A stretch of DNA of 64,000 nucleotides from Legionella bozemanae (GCF_001648595.1 NZ_KV441807.1:3253-67252), one strand, 5' to 3'; counted from the stretch's first letter, positions 1 to 9,467 are shown. The notes: generated from the letters alone by a model not told the origin. Made by a program: numbers and translations.

Positions 1-339
1 AATACTATCTAATGTTGGATCCTTTAACATAGATAATCAAACCCAATGCCCTAGGCGTTCACGTGGATTCAACTAGCTAATGCAACTACACTTTAACTAA
101 GTGTTTGCGACAAAAATAACATATTAGGATTTTTAATCCTAATGTTTTTCTAGGCCTTTCATTTAGGGCAAAACGGTTGGGTATCGAGACCAAGAAATAG
201 TAATCTTATAGGGGTTCTTTGCGGGAAGGTACGAAATTTCCCACAACACCCTTATAACCCTTTGTCAGCATAGGTTGTAGCCAATAAATTGATTTTTCTC
301 AACGCCGAAGCATTGCTCAGTTATTGTTCAACAATAAGT
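1..339. other. Intergenic, no gene recognised
   Basis: No open reading frame with coding character is seen. A perfect 8-bp inverted repeat with a 5-base loop (about 123-143) is followed on the + strand by a short T-rich stretch and could terminate a gene lying left of the window. The rest is unassigned. Confidence 0.4.
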
Positions 340-813
340 TTAATCACCTACAAATGGTAAATGTAGTTTCATTCTCTCATGAGAAGCAACAAACCCTAAT
401 TTTTTATAAAACTCGATAGTTTCAAGTCGCTTCTTGTCCATGGTTAGCTGTACTAAATGACAGCCCATTTCACGTGACTTATTGATTCCCCATTCGATCA
501 TAAGCTTGCCAATTCCTTGGCTTCGATATTGTTCATCGATACGAACCCCTTCAATTTGACCACGCCTCCCTCCTTGATAAGTCAAATAAGTAATAATGGT
601 TAATTGAAAAGTGCCAATAATTTTATTATTGTCTTCAACAACAATTAGATAATTATTTTTATCGTTATCTATATCAGAGAAAGCAGTATAATATTGCTCT
701 GGTAAGGGTTCTTGGTAAGATTCACGTTGTTTACCCAATAGATCATTGGCCAGTAATTTAATAATAGGAAGGACGTCTTCACGCTGAGCTTTTCTTATAT
801 TAAAATTACTCAT
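340..813 (-). CDS. GNAT family N-acetyltransferase
   Basis: This 157-residue protein has the length and layout of a single-domain GNAT acetyltransferase, which moves an acetyl group from acetyl-CoA to an amine. The acetyl-CoA pyrophosphate-binding loop is visible as RSQGIG (residues 97-102), followed by the amphipathic helix GKLMIEWG. The N-terminal IRKAQREDV and the C-terminal FYKKLGF segment (the usual GNAT ending) fit as well. The substrate cannot be told. The gene stands alone: upstream is a non-coding stretch with a tRNA remnant. It resembles many 'GCN5-related' stand-alone enzymes of Legionella. The family call is secure; the function is open. Confidence 0.88.
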   Translation of the reverse strand: MSNFNIRKAQREDVLPIIKLLANDLLGKQRESYQEPLPEQYYTAFSDIDNDKNNYLIVVEDNNKIIGTFQLTIITYLTYQGGRRGQIEGVRIDEQYRSQGIGKLMIEWGINKSREMGCHLVQLTMDKKRLETIEFYKKLGFVASHERMKLHLPFVGD

Positions 814-1082
814 CTGATCTCTCTCAAATTGCTAGTAACCATTGAGCGGAGTGCTCGTTTTTTAACATACGTATTAAGACCAATGTGGTTGGTGTCCCCT
901 GTGAATTGATTCATAAAAATCCTATGTTATTCAATGGGCACTTTAGTGGGCACTTTTTTTATGTGATTAAGCGAATATATTTGTTATTTTTTGATACCTA
1001 GGATAATGCGTTAACTCAGTATTTACAATGGGTTGTGATCATAATTGAGTATTTTTGATAGCGTATGAAATTGATAAAAAAA
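814..1082. other. Intergenic region beside tRNA remnant
   Basis: No gene is seen. A short direct repeat (GTGGGCACTTT-like, about 935-957) ends in a run of seven T. Such short repeats close to a tRNA 3' end are often left by integrated elements, but no integrase is present here. Confidence 0.3.
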
Positions 1083-1130
1083 CTGACTCTTATCTCTTGG
1101 TCATAGGTTCGATCCCTATACGGCCTATCA
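1083..1130 (+). other. tRNA-Lys(CTT) 3'-half remnant, possible att scar
   Basis: The stretch reads like the 3' half of a lysine tRNA. An anticodon-arm-like CTGACTCTTA lies at 1083-1092, a TTGGTC variable region at 1097-1102, and a perfect T arm at 1103-1119 (ATAGG, loop TTCGATC, CCTAT). An acceptor-like ACGGCCT and ATCA follow. The 5' half (D arm, acceptor 5' strand) is absent and the 3' side of the anticodon stem is damaged, so it cannot be a working tRNA. Integrative elements duplicate tRNA 3' ends at their attachment sites; a decayed att site is the simplest explanation, but this is inference. Confidence 0.6.
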
Positions 1131-1213
1131 ATAAACCTAAAGAACTCCATATTATAAAATCATTTATAGCCAAACCATATGGCTTGACTGGTTTTAATAT
1201 TAATGGAATGTTC

Positions 1214-3742
1214 CTATATACTTAAAGATTTATAGTCTTTTACAGATTCTTCAAACTCTTCTAATTTTGTTCTATCAAATGAAGCATTAACGGTGTTAAA
1301 AATTTCATTAACGTCCTGAATTGAATCGATTTTAACAGCTAAATTCTCTTTTAATTGTCCATCGGCAATGAGCTGTCGATGAAAATAACTCAGATAATTA
1401 CGGAAAGAATGTTGTTTGTAGCTGCTGTAATCTTCATTAATGATTAAACTGTCGATTGAGTCCGCTAAAGATTTAGAAAAAAAATGGCTGAGCGCAAGCA
1501 TTTTTTCATCATCCATATCTTCTCCATTCTCTAATACTTGCCTAATCGCTTGATTCATCATAGAGTGCAGATAACGTTCCCATGCATTTATGGTCTGGCG
1601 AGCATGTCTTTTCCCATTAGCATTATGACTAAAAAAGAATGAACTATCGTATTCACCAGCTTTTGTCTCATAAGCTTTTTGATAGTTTTTTCCTTGTTGG
1701 ATAATCGCCTCAATATTATTGACCACACTTAATAATTCTTTTATTTGGGCTGTTTGATCATTTGTAATGCGCTTCATCAATAATCGAGAATTATGTGTAT
1801 CCAACATTGAGATGTTTGCAATACCTGCAATAAGCTCTAATTTTTCATCTCTTTTTTGTACCTCGGCAGCGAGAGCTCGAATTTCTTCATCTTTTTGCAA
1901 AAGACCTCTTTCATTTGCTTCATTCAGTCGTTTCAAACTGAAATTTTCTTTTTGAGTGTCGCTTAATTCAATACCTATTCTTTTCAACTCTTCCTTTAAA
2001 TCATTATACTCATGTGTGCTCACTGCTGGGCGAGATAAATAGTTCCTGACAATTTGAAAAAAACCGGCAGTTTGATGTTCTTCTTCAAGTATTTTGGTTT
2101 CAAAGTTGCTGCTCTCAATAAGAACAAAACCTTCCTCTTCAGCAACATCATGAGTTTGTAATTCAATAGCCTGGATAATTTGCGCAACAACCGTGCGGCG
2201 TCGTTGCAGAACATCAATCAGTTTTTTTATTGTTTCATCCTGAGATTGCTGTGCTTGGAGAATTAGCTCATCGTATTCGGCCAAGATATTTTTTTGTTTT
2301 ACTAAAATAAGCTCAGCCTGGCGGTTCAATTCTTTTGCTTGTGCTCGAGAAATATCAGATTGAAAAGCGCTATTTGCCATATCAAATTTGTCGCCAAATA
2401 GGATGTTTCCGCGCTTTACAACTTCATTGGCTTCTTTACTGAATTCTTTTAGTGCATTAAAGCAATCAAATGGAATGCTCGCAAATGCGGCACTAATTTG
2501 TTGAGATGCGGTGATAAAATGATTTCGTACTTCAACTAAAGGGCGTTTATCTAAGTAAAAAGGTTCCCATAAGCTACGGGCTGAACTTGAAGATTGGCTT
2601 CGTTGTCGGTAAACCTTACCACAATCTGCCTCAAACTTTTCCAAACAAACATGTAGCTCACTTTTGACATGATGAATGTCTTTCAAGTAGGGTTCGGACA
2701 ATTTAATAAAATCATTAAAGTAACTGATTTTATTGCCGCTTGTGAACTGATGAAGTCTTTTTAGCTCATTTTGCAAGACACGTAATTTATCTCTCAACTG
2801 TAATAGTTTAATCAAGTTTTCTCGTTGTTCTTGTTCAAACTGTTCCCATAAAAAATTACCCTTATCAGGCAAGTGATAAGTAAGTCCTTTATAAAGGGGC
2901 AGGTAAGCATCTTCTTGTAAAGCGGCTGCAGGGTGAGCAAATAGTTCCGCAACAAAGGGATCATCAATAACTTTTTGTTCTGTAGAAGTGAGAGTAGCTT
3001 TACCAACTTTTGCGAACAGATCCTGCAAATGCGTTACATCAATTTGATTTTGTCCACTAAATAATGGCAGCATGTGATTATCAATGCCAGCAAGCAGTTC
3101 ATTTAGTTTTCGAGTTGTATCTTCAATAGTTTGGTAATAGGCATCAATTTTATTTTCTTGGTCCAAATCTTCCATTTGCGCAGCAGAAAATATCCGATCA
3201 AGGGCTGACTTACATGAAAGAAGTTTCTCATCTTGGCTGCTAGTACTTTGGATGTCTTTATGCTTAAGTAATTCAACGGTAAAAAGTTCGATTCGTTCTT
3301 TGTATTTTCCTTGTTCCTGAACGGGTTTTTCCAATGCTTGGCGGCAAAGATGGGCCAATAGAATCATGGCTACAACTTTGCCATGCGAAATGTCATTCAA
3401 ATTGGCACGGCCAAAATAGCGATTTTGATTATCTGCAATGTACTGATAACACGTATTGTAAACAAAGTTAAAGTAGTCGCAGTTGCTTTTAATTTCTTTT
3501 GAATGATTTTGTTCTTGTATTTTCCTGGCCAAGCTGGATAATCCGCCAGGCTGAGGATATTCCAATCCCTCTATCATTCCTTCTTTATAGGTTAAACCAA
3601 ACGTATAGCCCCAACCTTGGTGTTCTACAGGAATTTCAACGATGCTGGTGTGAGCAATATCCATGATTTTTACTTGCAAATCTTTATAAATCGTCAAAAT
3701 TTCACGGATTAATGGAGTTTCTCTGAATCGAATGGCTGGCAT
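1214..3742 (-). CDS. Large coiled-coil protein, putative Dot/Icm effector
   Basis: The 842-residue product has no signal peptide or membrane segment and no enzyme motif I recognise. Long stretches are heptad-like and rich in E, K, Q and L (roughly residues 150-230, 300-380 and 460-660), predicting extended coiled coils. The start was set at the ATG at 3742, which has an AGG eight bases upstream, rather than the GTG at 3751. A tandem CTTAAG-type site with an 11-bp period, like a PmrA box, lies upstream (3796-3812) on the same strand. In Legionella PmrA drives many Dot/Icm effector genes. Size, coiled coils and this site make an effector likely. The molecular function is unknown. Confidence 0.6.
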   Translation of the reverse strand: MPAIRFRETPLIREILTIYKDLQVKIMDIAHTSIVEIPVEHQGWGYTFGLTYKEGMIEGLEYPQPGGLSSLARKIQEQNHSKEIKSNCDYFNFVYNTCYQYIADNQNRYFGRANLNDISHGKVVAMILLAHLCRQALEKPVQEQGKYKERIELFTVELLKHKDIQSTSSQDEKLLSCKSALDRIFSAAQMEDLDQENKIDAYYQTIEDTTRKLNELLAGIDNHMLPLFSGQNQIDVTHLQDLFAKVGKATLTSTEQKVIDDPFVAELFAHPAAALQEDAYLPLYKGLTYHLPDKGNFLWEQFEQEQRENLIKLLQLRDKLRVLQNELKRLHQFTSGNKISYFNDFIKLSEPYLKDIHHVKSELHVCLEKFEADCGKVYRQRSQSSSSARSLWEPFYLDKRPLVEVRNHFITASQQISAAFASIPFDCFNALKEFSKEANEVVKRGNILFGDKFDMANSAFQSDISRAQAKELNRQAELILVKQKNILAEYDELILQAQQSQDETIKKLIDVLQRRRTVVAQIIQAIELQTHDVAEEEGFVLIESSNFETKILEEEHQTAGFFQIVRNYLSRPAVSTHEYNDLKEELKRIGIELSDTQKENFSLKRLNEANERGLLQKDEEIRALAAEVQKRDEKLELIAGIANISMLDTHNSRLLMKRITNDQTAQIKELLSVVNNIEAIIQQGKNYQKAYETKAGEYDSSFFFSHNANGKRHARQTINAWERYLHSMMNQAIRQVLENGEDMDDEKMLALSHFFSKSLADSIDSLIINEDYSSYKQHSFRNYLSYFHRQLIADGQLKENLAVKIDSIQDVNEIFNTVNASFDRTKLEEFEESVKDYKSLSI

Positions 3743-3795
3743 AATCAACACCTGTAAGTATAAAAATTTTTATAGCGATAGTCTAAAAAAGTTTT

Positions 3796-3812
3796 CTTAA
3801 GTTTTTCTTAAC
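3796..3812 (-). promoter_or_regulatory. PmrA-box-like tandem site
   Basis: On the minus strand the sequence reads GTTAAG, five A, CTTAAG, so the two TTAAG halves are exactly 11 bp apart. PmrA response regulators bind tandem YTTAAK-type half sites with this spacing, and Legionella PmrA boxes have the same period. The site lies 54 bp upstream of the start codon of the coiled-coil gene. A TATAAA-like -10 candidate lies between site and gene. Regulation by PmrA is inferred. Confidence 0.55.
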
Positions 3813-3974
3813 AAACGTGCGTTTTTTCATAGAAGAAGCCGCGATTTTAAGGCTTTTCTATTCTTGAGATAAGTATTTATTTAAAAATTTTACACTCCGT
3901 TATAAATTAATTCATCGTTCAGATCAAGAAAATAAAATTTAACCTATAGTATTAACAAGAAATATTTGAAATCA

Positions 3975-5522
3975 ATGGATGCAATCATGGGCATGTTATC
4001 TGAACACTTAATTTATTCTATGGAAAAAAATTATGGACAAAAGCAAGCGCTTATATTTGAAAACGCAAGTGTTTCCTATGCAGAGTTAGAACGAGCTGCA
4101 AATTGTTTTGCTAACTTTTTATCCCAGGAAAACATTAAGGGCGAACGTATTGCGTTTATGCTTCCTAATAGCGTTGAAATCGTTTCTATTTATCTTGGTT
4201 GTTTTAAGACGGGTTGTATTGCAATGCCTATAAATCGTCGTTATGCACCACCTGAACTGGAAAGAGTGCTTCATGATGCTGAGCCTTGTTATTTAATTAT
4301 TGAGGAGGATAAATTATTTTTATTGGAAGACATTAATTTAGCTGCAACACGCATTAAAGAGGTGTTTGTTGTTGGCAGCACTAGAAAGCCCAGTAAATAC
4401 TCCTTGTTTCAAGATATCATGAGTACATCGACTGAGTTCCAGATATCCGAACTTTCTTATAATAATCCTGCGGTGATTTTTTATACTTCAGGTTCTACTG
4501 GACAACCGAAAGGGGTCGTCCATACTCTTAGCTCAATTGAAGCAATATTAGACTCCACTTCAGATGCTTTAGAGACGATTACTGCGCAAGATAAAATAAT
4601 CGTGTGTGAGCCACAATGTCATATCAGCGGCTTTATGGAGACCTTTGCTACTTTATCACGAGGCGGCACCGTTCTTGTCTATGATGGTTTTCATTTGGAT
4701 GGTTATTTAGAGGGATTAAGGAAACACAGGCCGACTTTGGCTGTTCCACATATTGATACCCTGATGAAAATTTTGGATTCTGGACGTTGTACTTCGGATT
4801 GTTTTGCCTCACTACGCGGGGTGTATACAGGAGGGGATGTATTGCCTGAGGCAGTTCAAAAGCGATTTGTTGCCTGTGCCGGGAAGCCGATTCACGTTGG
4901 TTATGGGATGACCGAGGGTATTTGGATGACAGTGTGTCGAGAAGAGAATCCTAAAAGTGGTTGTATTGGTAAACCTCTTCCTGGAGTACAACTTCGTTTG
5001 GTGGATAAATCGGGTAAAGAAGTTCCGCAAGGGGAAGATGGGGAAATTTTGGTAAAGGGGGATATGCTCATGCTGAATTATTGGCATAATCCTAGCGAAA
5101 CACAAAAAGCATTTATAGAGGGTTGGTTTAAAACGGGTGATAGCGCAAAGCAAGACAGTCAGGGAAATTATTATTTTACCGGCCGTATTAAAGATATAAT
5201 TATTCGGAACACATCAAATATAATGCCAGGCGAAGTTGAGGCTGCGATTTATCGGCATCCCGCAATTAAAGCAGCAGGAGTAATAGGTATTCCTGATTCT
5301 CATGAAGGAGAGGTGCCTGTCGCATTTGTGGTACTAAAAAGTGGAAAGAAATTGACCGAATCAGAGCTTAGCCAATATCTAACCCAATTTATAGCAAAAT
5401 ATAAAATTCCGATAAAAATATATTTTATTGGAGAGATACCATTGACCAATAGCGGAAAAATAAACCATAAAAAACTTTATGATTATCTACCGCAAAAAAA
5501 CAGTTTTGGTGAACCTAATTAA
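3975..5522 (+). CDS. AMP-dependent acyl-CoA synthetase/ligase
   Basis: This is a class I adenylate-forming enzyme that activates a carboxylic acid with ATP and joins it to CoA. The P-loop-like core YTSGSTGQPKGVVHT (near residue 170), the GYGMTEG motif (A5), the YWHNPSETQKAF and GWFKTGDSA (A7) segments, the hinge GRIKDIIIR (A8) and the C-terminal catalytic-lysine motif NSGKINHKKL (A10) are all present and in order. At about 515 residues it matches the family's usual 500-560. The ATG at 3975 was preferred to the TTG at 3966. The acid substrate (medium/long-chain fatty acid, aryl or other) cannot be read from the motifs. It stands alone and diverges from the coiled-coil gene. Confidence 0.9.
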   Translation: MDAIMGMLSEHLIYSMEKNYGQKQALIFENASVSYAELERAANCFANFLSQENIKGERIAFMLPNSVEIVSIYLGCFKTGCIAMPINRRYAPPELERVLHDAEPCYLIIEEDKLFLLEDINLAATRIKEVFVVGSTRKPSKYSLFQDIMSTSTEFQISELSYNNPAVIFYTSGSTGQPKGVVHTLSSIEAILDSTSDALETITAQDKIIVCEPQCHISGFMETFATLSRGGTVLVYDGFHLDGYLEGLRKHRPTLAVPHIDTLMKILDSGRCTSDCFASLRGVYTGGDVLPEAVQKRFVACAGKPIHVGYGMTEGIWMTVCREENPKSGCIGKPLPGVQLRLVDKSGKEVPQGEDGEILVKGDMLMLNYWHNPSETQKAFIEGWFKTGDSAKQDSQGNYYFTGRIKDIIIRNTSNIMPGEVEAAIYRHPAIKAAGVIGIPDSHEGEVPVAFVVLKSGKKLTESELSQYLTQFIAKYKIPIKIYFIGEIPLTNSGKINHKKLYDYLPQKNSFGEPN

Positions 5523-5572
5523 CATACTTAGGAATGGCAATAAATTGGCATTAAAGCAATGTCGGATTATCT

Positions 5573-6292
5573 TTAGGGGCCAGGCAGTTGGTTTGATTTT
5601 GTGGTTTGCGTCTCTTCACTACCTGATTTCTGCTGTGTATTTCTTCTTTGCATCACTAGTTTTTGGCGTGCCTTTTTTTGTCTATTAAGTATTAAATCCA
5701 TACGGTTTTGTTTTGCATTTTCCCAAAAATTAAGCATGCTCAGTTGTTTTATACTTACGTGGTCATTCGGATTCTGCCAAATTTTATTTTTATGGAGCGT
5801 CTGGCGTACATTTGAACTGGAATACCATTTGCCATGACAATAGGAGTATTTCTTTTTATCCGTTGAGGGAGAAAAAAGTGTCCCGGCATAATAATCAATA
5901 AATGCATCGAATAAGACCAAATGGCTATTGAATTTTTCTGCTATGGTTTGTTGATTTCCTTTATTATTACAAAAATAAAGCTTTATATTGCTAATCCTGT
6001 GATGTAGATAGACAAAATCATAATTAAAGCGTTCTGCTATTTTATCAATGCCAAGATGAGTAGGTTGATTTGTACTGGAACACGTGCTTGCCAGATGAAA
6101 ATATTCCAATAAATTATCAATTCCATGTGCAAGTATATAAATGGTGAGGTATTCGCGTTCCATTAATTTATAATTCATGGGCTTACCATGCTGTACGATG
6201 AGTATGCTTTGATCATTAAGTGTTTCTTTCCAATCCAGTGCACGAGCATTTAGATCATTTTCTTCATGGAATGGGATATACAGGATTATCAT
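5573..6292 (-). CDS. Hypothetical protein with clan-CD (caspase-like) motifs
   Basis: The frame is open further upstream but would overlap argE. The ATG at 6292 gives a 239-residue protein starting 28 bp after the argE stop, so the two are probably co-transcribed. I do not recognise a named family. Two motifs recall clan CD cysteine peptidases (caspases, clostripain, RTX self-cleaving domains), in which a hydrophobic strand ends in His-Gly and a second ends in the nucleophile Cys: IYILAHG (His56-Gly57) and IKLYFCNN (Cys108). The order and the spacing of about 50 residues fit. The C-terminus is basic and low in complexity (residues 200-239). A peptidase role is only a hypothesis. Confidence 0.5.
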   Translation of the reverse strand: MIILYIPFHEENDLNARALDWKETLNDQSILIVQHGKPMNYKLMEREYLTIYILAHGIDNLLEYFHLASTCSSTNQPTHLGIDKIAERFNYDFVYLHHRISNIKLYFCNNKGNQQTIAEKFNSHLVLFDAFIDYYAGTLFSPSTDKKKYSYCHGKWYSSSNVRQTLHKNKIWQNPNDHVSIKQLSMLNFWENAKQNRMDLILNRQKKARQKLVMQRRNTQQKSGSEETQTTKSNQLPGP

Positions 6293-6320
6293 GTCATAAT
6301 ACTCAGTAACTATTCGTTGT

Positions 6321-7490
6321 TTATTCCGAATTCTTAAGAAATGATGAGTGCAGCATCTTGATAATGAATTGTTCACACAGATGAAGTTGTCCAAGGGCAA
6401 CAAATTCATTTGCACGATGAGCCTGCTCGATACTACCCGGACCACAAACAATAGTAGGTATTTTCGCTTGTTGAAATAAACCTGCTTCAGTGGCATAAGC
6501 CACTTTTAATTTTTTTTCATTGTGACAAATTGATTGGGCAGCATGAACAATTGGTTCAGAGGGGGACGTATCCAATCCAGGCGCTTGAGCGAGGGTTTCC
6601 AAAATCACATTCGTGTTTAATTGTTCTTTATGTAGGGTAGGGAGTAGTTCCGTATCTATGAAATCAACGATTTGTTGATGAAGTTGAGCCGGGTTATCAA
6701 CCACCAGGTTTCTAATTTCAAAAACAAATTCACACAAACTGGGAATCGTATTATATGCATTTCCACCCTGAATGAGATTGGTGGATACTGTAGTATAAGG
6801 GACATCATAGGACTCATCTCGATTTCCTTGAGATTGAAACTGATGGGCCATTTTACGAAGATAAGTAATGAATGATGCGGCATGCTCTATTGCATTGCAT
6901 CCTTGAGGGGTCAATGATGAATGAGCAGCCACACCGTGAATTTGACAACGATAGCATTGTATTCCTTTATGCCCAATTACAGGTTGCATGGAGGTTGGTT
7001 CACCTACAATACATGCTTTGGGTTTATAATTTAGTTTTGTTATTCTCTCAATGAGGCTCGGTGCGCCAAGGCAACCAATTTCTTCATCATATGAAAAAGC
7101 AAAATGCACTGGGAATTTGAGTTTAAGTGATTTCAATTGGGGAATAAGGCTTATCACTACTGCAATGAAACCTTTCATGTCACACGCCCCTCTCCCATAT
7201 ACTTTTTGGTCTTTAATTGTTGCCTGAAATGGATCGCTATCCCATGTTTGTCCATAAACAGGTACTACATCTGTATGACCCGATAAAATAAGTCCTCCCT
7301 CAAGTCGACTCTGGTGATCGGGGATAGAGGCGAGTAAATTTGCTTTAAGCCCTTTGTCGTCATGGATTAAAATGGGATTAATCTGATAATCATTCAAAGC
7401 ATTCGCCAGAGTTTCTATTAGGGATAAATTGGAATTGCGTGAGGTGGTATCAAAGGCGATAAGTTTTGTCAGCCAATCCAAGGTATTCAT
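6321..7490 (-). CDS. argE: Acetylornithine deacetylase (M20 peptidase family)
   Basis: The enzyme hydrolyses N-acetylornithine to ornithine and acetate in arginine synthesis, using two metal ions. Visible are SGHTDVVPV (metal-binding His and the nearby Asp), GRGACDMKG (bridging Asp), SYDEEIGCLG (catalytic Glu and metal Glu), IVGEPTS and the C-terminal AHRANEF (last metal His). The 389 residues match ArgE (about 380). Other M20 enzymes, such as succinyl-diaminopimelate desuccinylase, share these motifs, but the CIVGEPT and CGPGSIEQAHRANEF segments favour ArgE. argF and an arginine-binding protein also occur in the window, far away. The caspase-like gene follows closely. Confidence 0.88.
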   Translation of the reverse strand: MNTLDWLTKLIAFDTTSRNSNLSLIETLANALNDYQINPILIHDDKGLKANLLASIPDHQSRLEGGLILSGHTDVVPVYGQTWDSDPFQATIKDQKVYGRGACDMKGFIAVVISLIPQLKSLKLKFPVHFAFSYDEEIGCLGAPSLIERITKLNYKPKACIVGEPTSMQPVIGHKGIQCYRCQIHGVAAHSSLTPQGCNAIEHAASFITYLRKMAHQFQSQGNRDESYDVPYTTVSTNLIQGGNAYNTIPSLCEFVFEIRNLVVDNPAQLHQQIVDFIDTELLPTLHKEQLNTNVILETLAQAPGLDTSPSEPIVHAAQSICHNEKKLKVAYATEAGLFQQAKIPTIVCGPGSIEQAHRANEFVALGQLHLCEQFIIKMLHSSFLKNSE

Positions 7491-7728
7491 ATATATTCCT
7501 TTTTAAATAAGTGGCAGTGTGTCATGAATGCACAGCGATTAAAGGATTATAATCGCTCTCAATGTACAAAACACCAAAAAGCACAAGCCTAGAATTTTTT
7601 CTCTGAAATCCTGATTATGACATTTTGCATGAGGCAGTCTACACTCTGGATAGTGGAATTTTTAATCAGTTGCTGAAGCATGTGCAAGTCATTGCATTTA
7701 TATATTGAATTACATAAGGAAATACACA

Positions 7729-8748
7729 ATGAAAACGATGAGGGCAGTGCAAGTAAATAAGTCAGGAGAATGGGAATCTATTGAAAAAGACATTGTGATG
7801 CCGGCAGCAAATCAAGTACGTATTAAAGTTGAAGCATGTGGTGTATGCCATTCGGATGTTTTTGTGAAAGAAAATTTGTGGCCTAATATTCAATTTCCAA
7901 GAATTCCAGGACATGAGGTAGCAGGGGTAATTGATGAGGTTGGTACTAATATTACCCAATGGAAACCAGGTCAACGTGTTGGGGTAGGTTGGGCAGGTGC
8001 TCTATGCGGCCAATGTCTTTCCTGTCGCCATGGTGATTTTATTCTATGTGAAAACCATAAAATCACAGGATTACATTATGATGGTGGATATGCCCAATAT
8101 ATGATAGCTCCAGTTGAGGCGCTTGTTGCCATTCCTGATGAACTCTCCTTTGCTGATGCTGCGCCATTAATGTGTGCCGGTGTAACCACTTTTAATGCGC
8201 TACGACATAGTGTTGCTCGTCCAGGTGATTTGGTTGCAATACAGGGCGTGGGAGGGCTAGGGCATCTGGGCGTTCAATTTGCTAATAAAATGGGATTTAA
8301 AACGGTTGCTCTATCTTCTGGGGCTGACAAAGAAGAACTTGCTAAAAAGCTAGGGGCTCATATTTATTTAAATTCCGATGCTCATGATGTTGTTCTTGAA
8401 TTGCAAAAATTAGGTGGTGCCCGGGTTATTTTGGCAACAGCGCCTAGTGGTAAATCGATTGCTCCTTTAATTAATGGTCTTGGAAATAAAGGGGAGCTTC
8501 TTATTGTTGGAGCTTCCAATGATCCAATTGAAGTGATAGCAACTCAGCTTATTGGTAACAAACGTTCGATTAGAGGGTGGCCATCTGGAAGTGCAATTGA
8601 CATCGAAGAAACATTGAAGTTTTGTGCTTTAGTGGGGATTCGCCCTATGATTGAACAGTATCCACTTGCGCAAGCGGAAAAAGCTTTTGAAGCGATGATA
8701 TCAAATAAAGTGCGATTTCGCTCAGTGATTATGATGAACGAAAAATAG
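7729..8748 (+). CDS. Zinc-dependent alcohol dehydrogenase (MDR superfamily)
   Basis: The 339-residue protein is a medium-chain zinc alcohol dehydrogenase that oxidises primary alcohols or reduces aldehydes with NAD(H). Catalytic-zinc ligands lie in ACGVCHSDVF and PGHEVAG. The structural-zinc cysteines are in the segment CGQCLSCRHGDFILC, and the Rossmann motif is GVGGLGHLGVQFA. Length and motif spacing are those of AdhA/AdhP-type bacterial enzymes. The ATG at 7729 has AAGGAAA just upstream and is preferred over 7705. The C-terminal third matches the usual substrate domain. The natural substrate is unknown. The gene is monocistronic as far as can be seen. Confidence 0.92.
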   Translation: MKTMRAVQVNKSGEWESIEKDIVMPAANQVRIKVEACGVCHSDVFVKENLWPNIQFPRIPGHEVAGVIDEVGTNITQWKPGQRVGVGWAGALCGQCLSCRHGDFILCENHKITGLHYDGGYAQYMIAPVEALVAIPDELSFADAAPLMCAGVTTFNALRHSVARPGDLVAIQGVGGLGHLGVQFANKMGFKTVALSSGADKEELAKKLGAHIYLNSDAHDVVLELQKLGGARVILATAPSGKSIAPLINGLGNKGELLIVGASNDPIEVIATQLIGNKRSIRGWPSGSAIDIEETLKFCALVGIRPMIEQYPLAQAEKAFEAMISNKVRFRSVIMMNEK

Positions 8749-8818
8749 ATTATGGGACACTTTTATTGTTCTATACTTAATCATGTCGACTCAAATTATT
8801 TCATGGAGTGAAGTTATT

Positions 8819-9130
8819 ATGAAAAAAATATTATTAATCATTTGTTCGCTTACACTGTTCAGTGCAGTTTCCTACGCAGAAAAAATAATAATTACTGGCC
8901 AGCCAATTATCTTGGAAAAACAAGGCGATGTTTACTATGTGCCAAGTGATTATAAGTCTACAACATCTTATTACTATGTAAGCGTAAATGGGGTACGTCA
9001 AGTGTGTTATATAGATAAGCAACCTGAATTATCTGCTTTAAACACCTCAACACTTGAAGTGAATTACAATGGTTCATCGTTGAGTTGGGTTTGTTATCCT
9101 TTAGACACTAATTATTTTGAAACCCCATAA
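8819..9130 (+). CDS. Small secreted hypothetical protein
   Basis: A 103-residue product starts at the ATG at 8819, with GGAG eleven to fourteen bases upstream. The N-terminus MKKILLIICSLTLFSAVSYA is a clear Sec signal peptide with an AxA-like cleavage site at SYA. The mature part (about 82 residues) is rich in Tyr and Ser/Thr and has two cysteines (VCYID and WVCYP) that could form a disulfide. It probably folds as a small beta-rich periplasmic or secreted domain. No family is recognised. It follows the alcohol dehydrogenase by 70 bp and may share its transcript. Confidence 0.7.
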   Translation: MKKILLIICSLTLFSAVSYAEKIIITGQPIILEKQGDVYYVPSDYKSTTSYYYVSVNGVRQVCYIDKQPELSALNTSTLEVNYNGSSLSWVCYPLDTNYFETP

Positions 9131-9232
9131 AATAATTAGGGTCAAAAAATCTGAGGGATTGTCAACTTATTGAATTAGGAACCTTGATGTATTGGTATTA
9201 GACATTCTTCAAGAAATACTTTACTTACCACA

Positions 9233-9467
9233 TCCCGCGGCTTGTTTCTGGGAGAACCACGCGGAAATTGAATGTCACTTTATGTTTTTAAAAGAAATAT
9301 ACTCAACGTTCTACGTACCGCACTTTATGTGCGGTATCCAGAACAATGGCCCCCATCCTAATTAGAACCTTTTGTGCCTCAATAAACATCCTCTAGATAC
9401 CGCGCATAAAAGCGCGGTACGTAGGGAGGTAAATTTCGCGTGGATCGCTCAGGGCTTGTCCGCGGGA
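9233..9467. repeat. Palindromic repeat element, copy A (MITE-like)
   Basis: The element is about 235 bp and bounded by imperfect inverted ends. The left end (9233-9269) and the reverse complement of the right end (9432-9467) share TCCCGCGG, then CTGxGxGAxCCACGCG and AAATT. Inside lie a second pair of inverted arms, TACGTACCGC...GCGGTATCC (9312-9340) and GATACCGCGC...GCGGTACGTA (9396-9423). Related copies are at 43604-43746 and 45981-46210, the last in opposite orientation. No coding sequence is inside; the small + frame across it is a by-product. Confidence 0.75.

Noticed and set aside
5601-5837. Plus-strand frames opposite the caspase-like gene
   Set aside because: They are shadow frames with many Cys and Phe; the minus frame has better composition and gene context.
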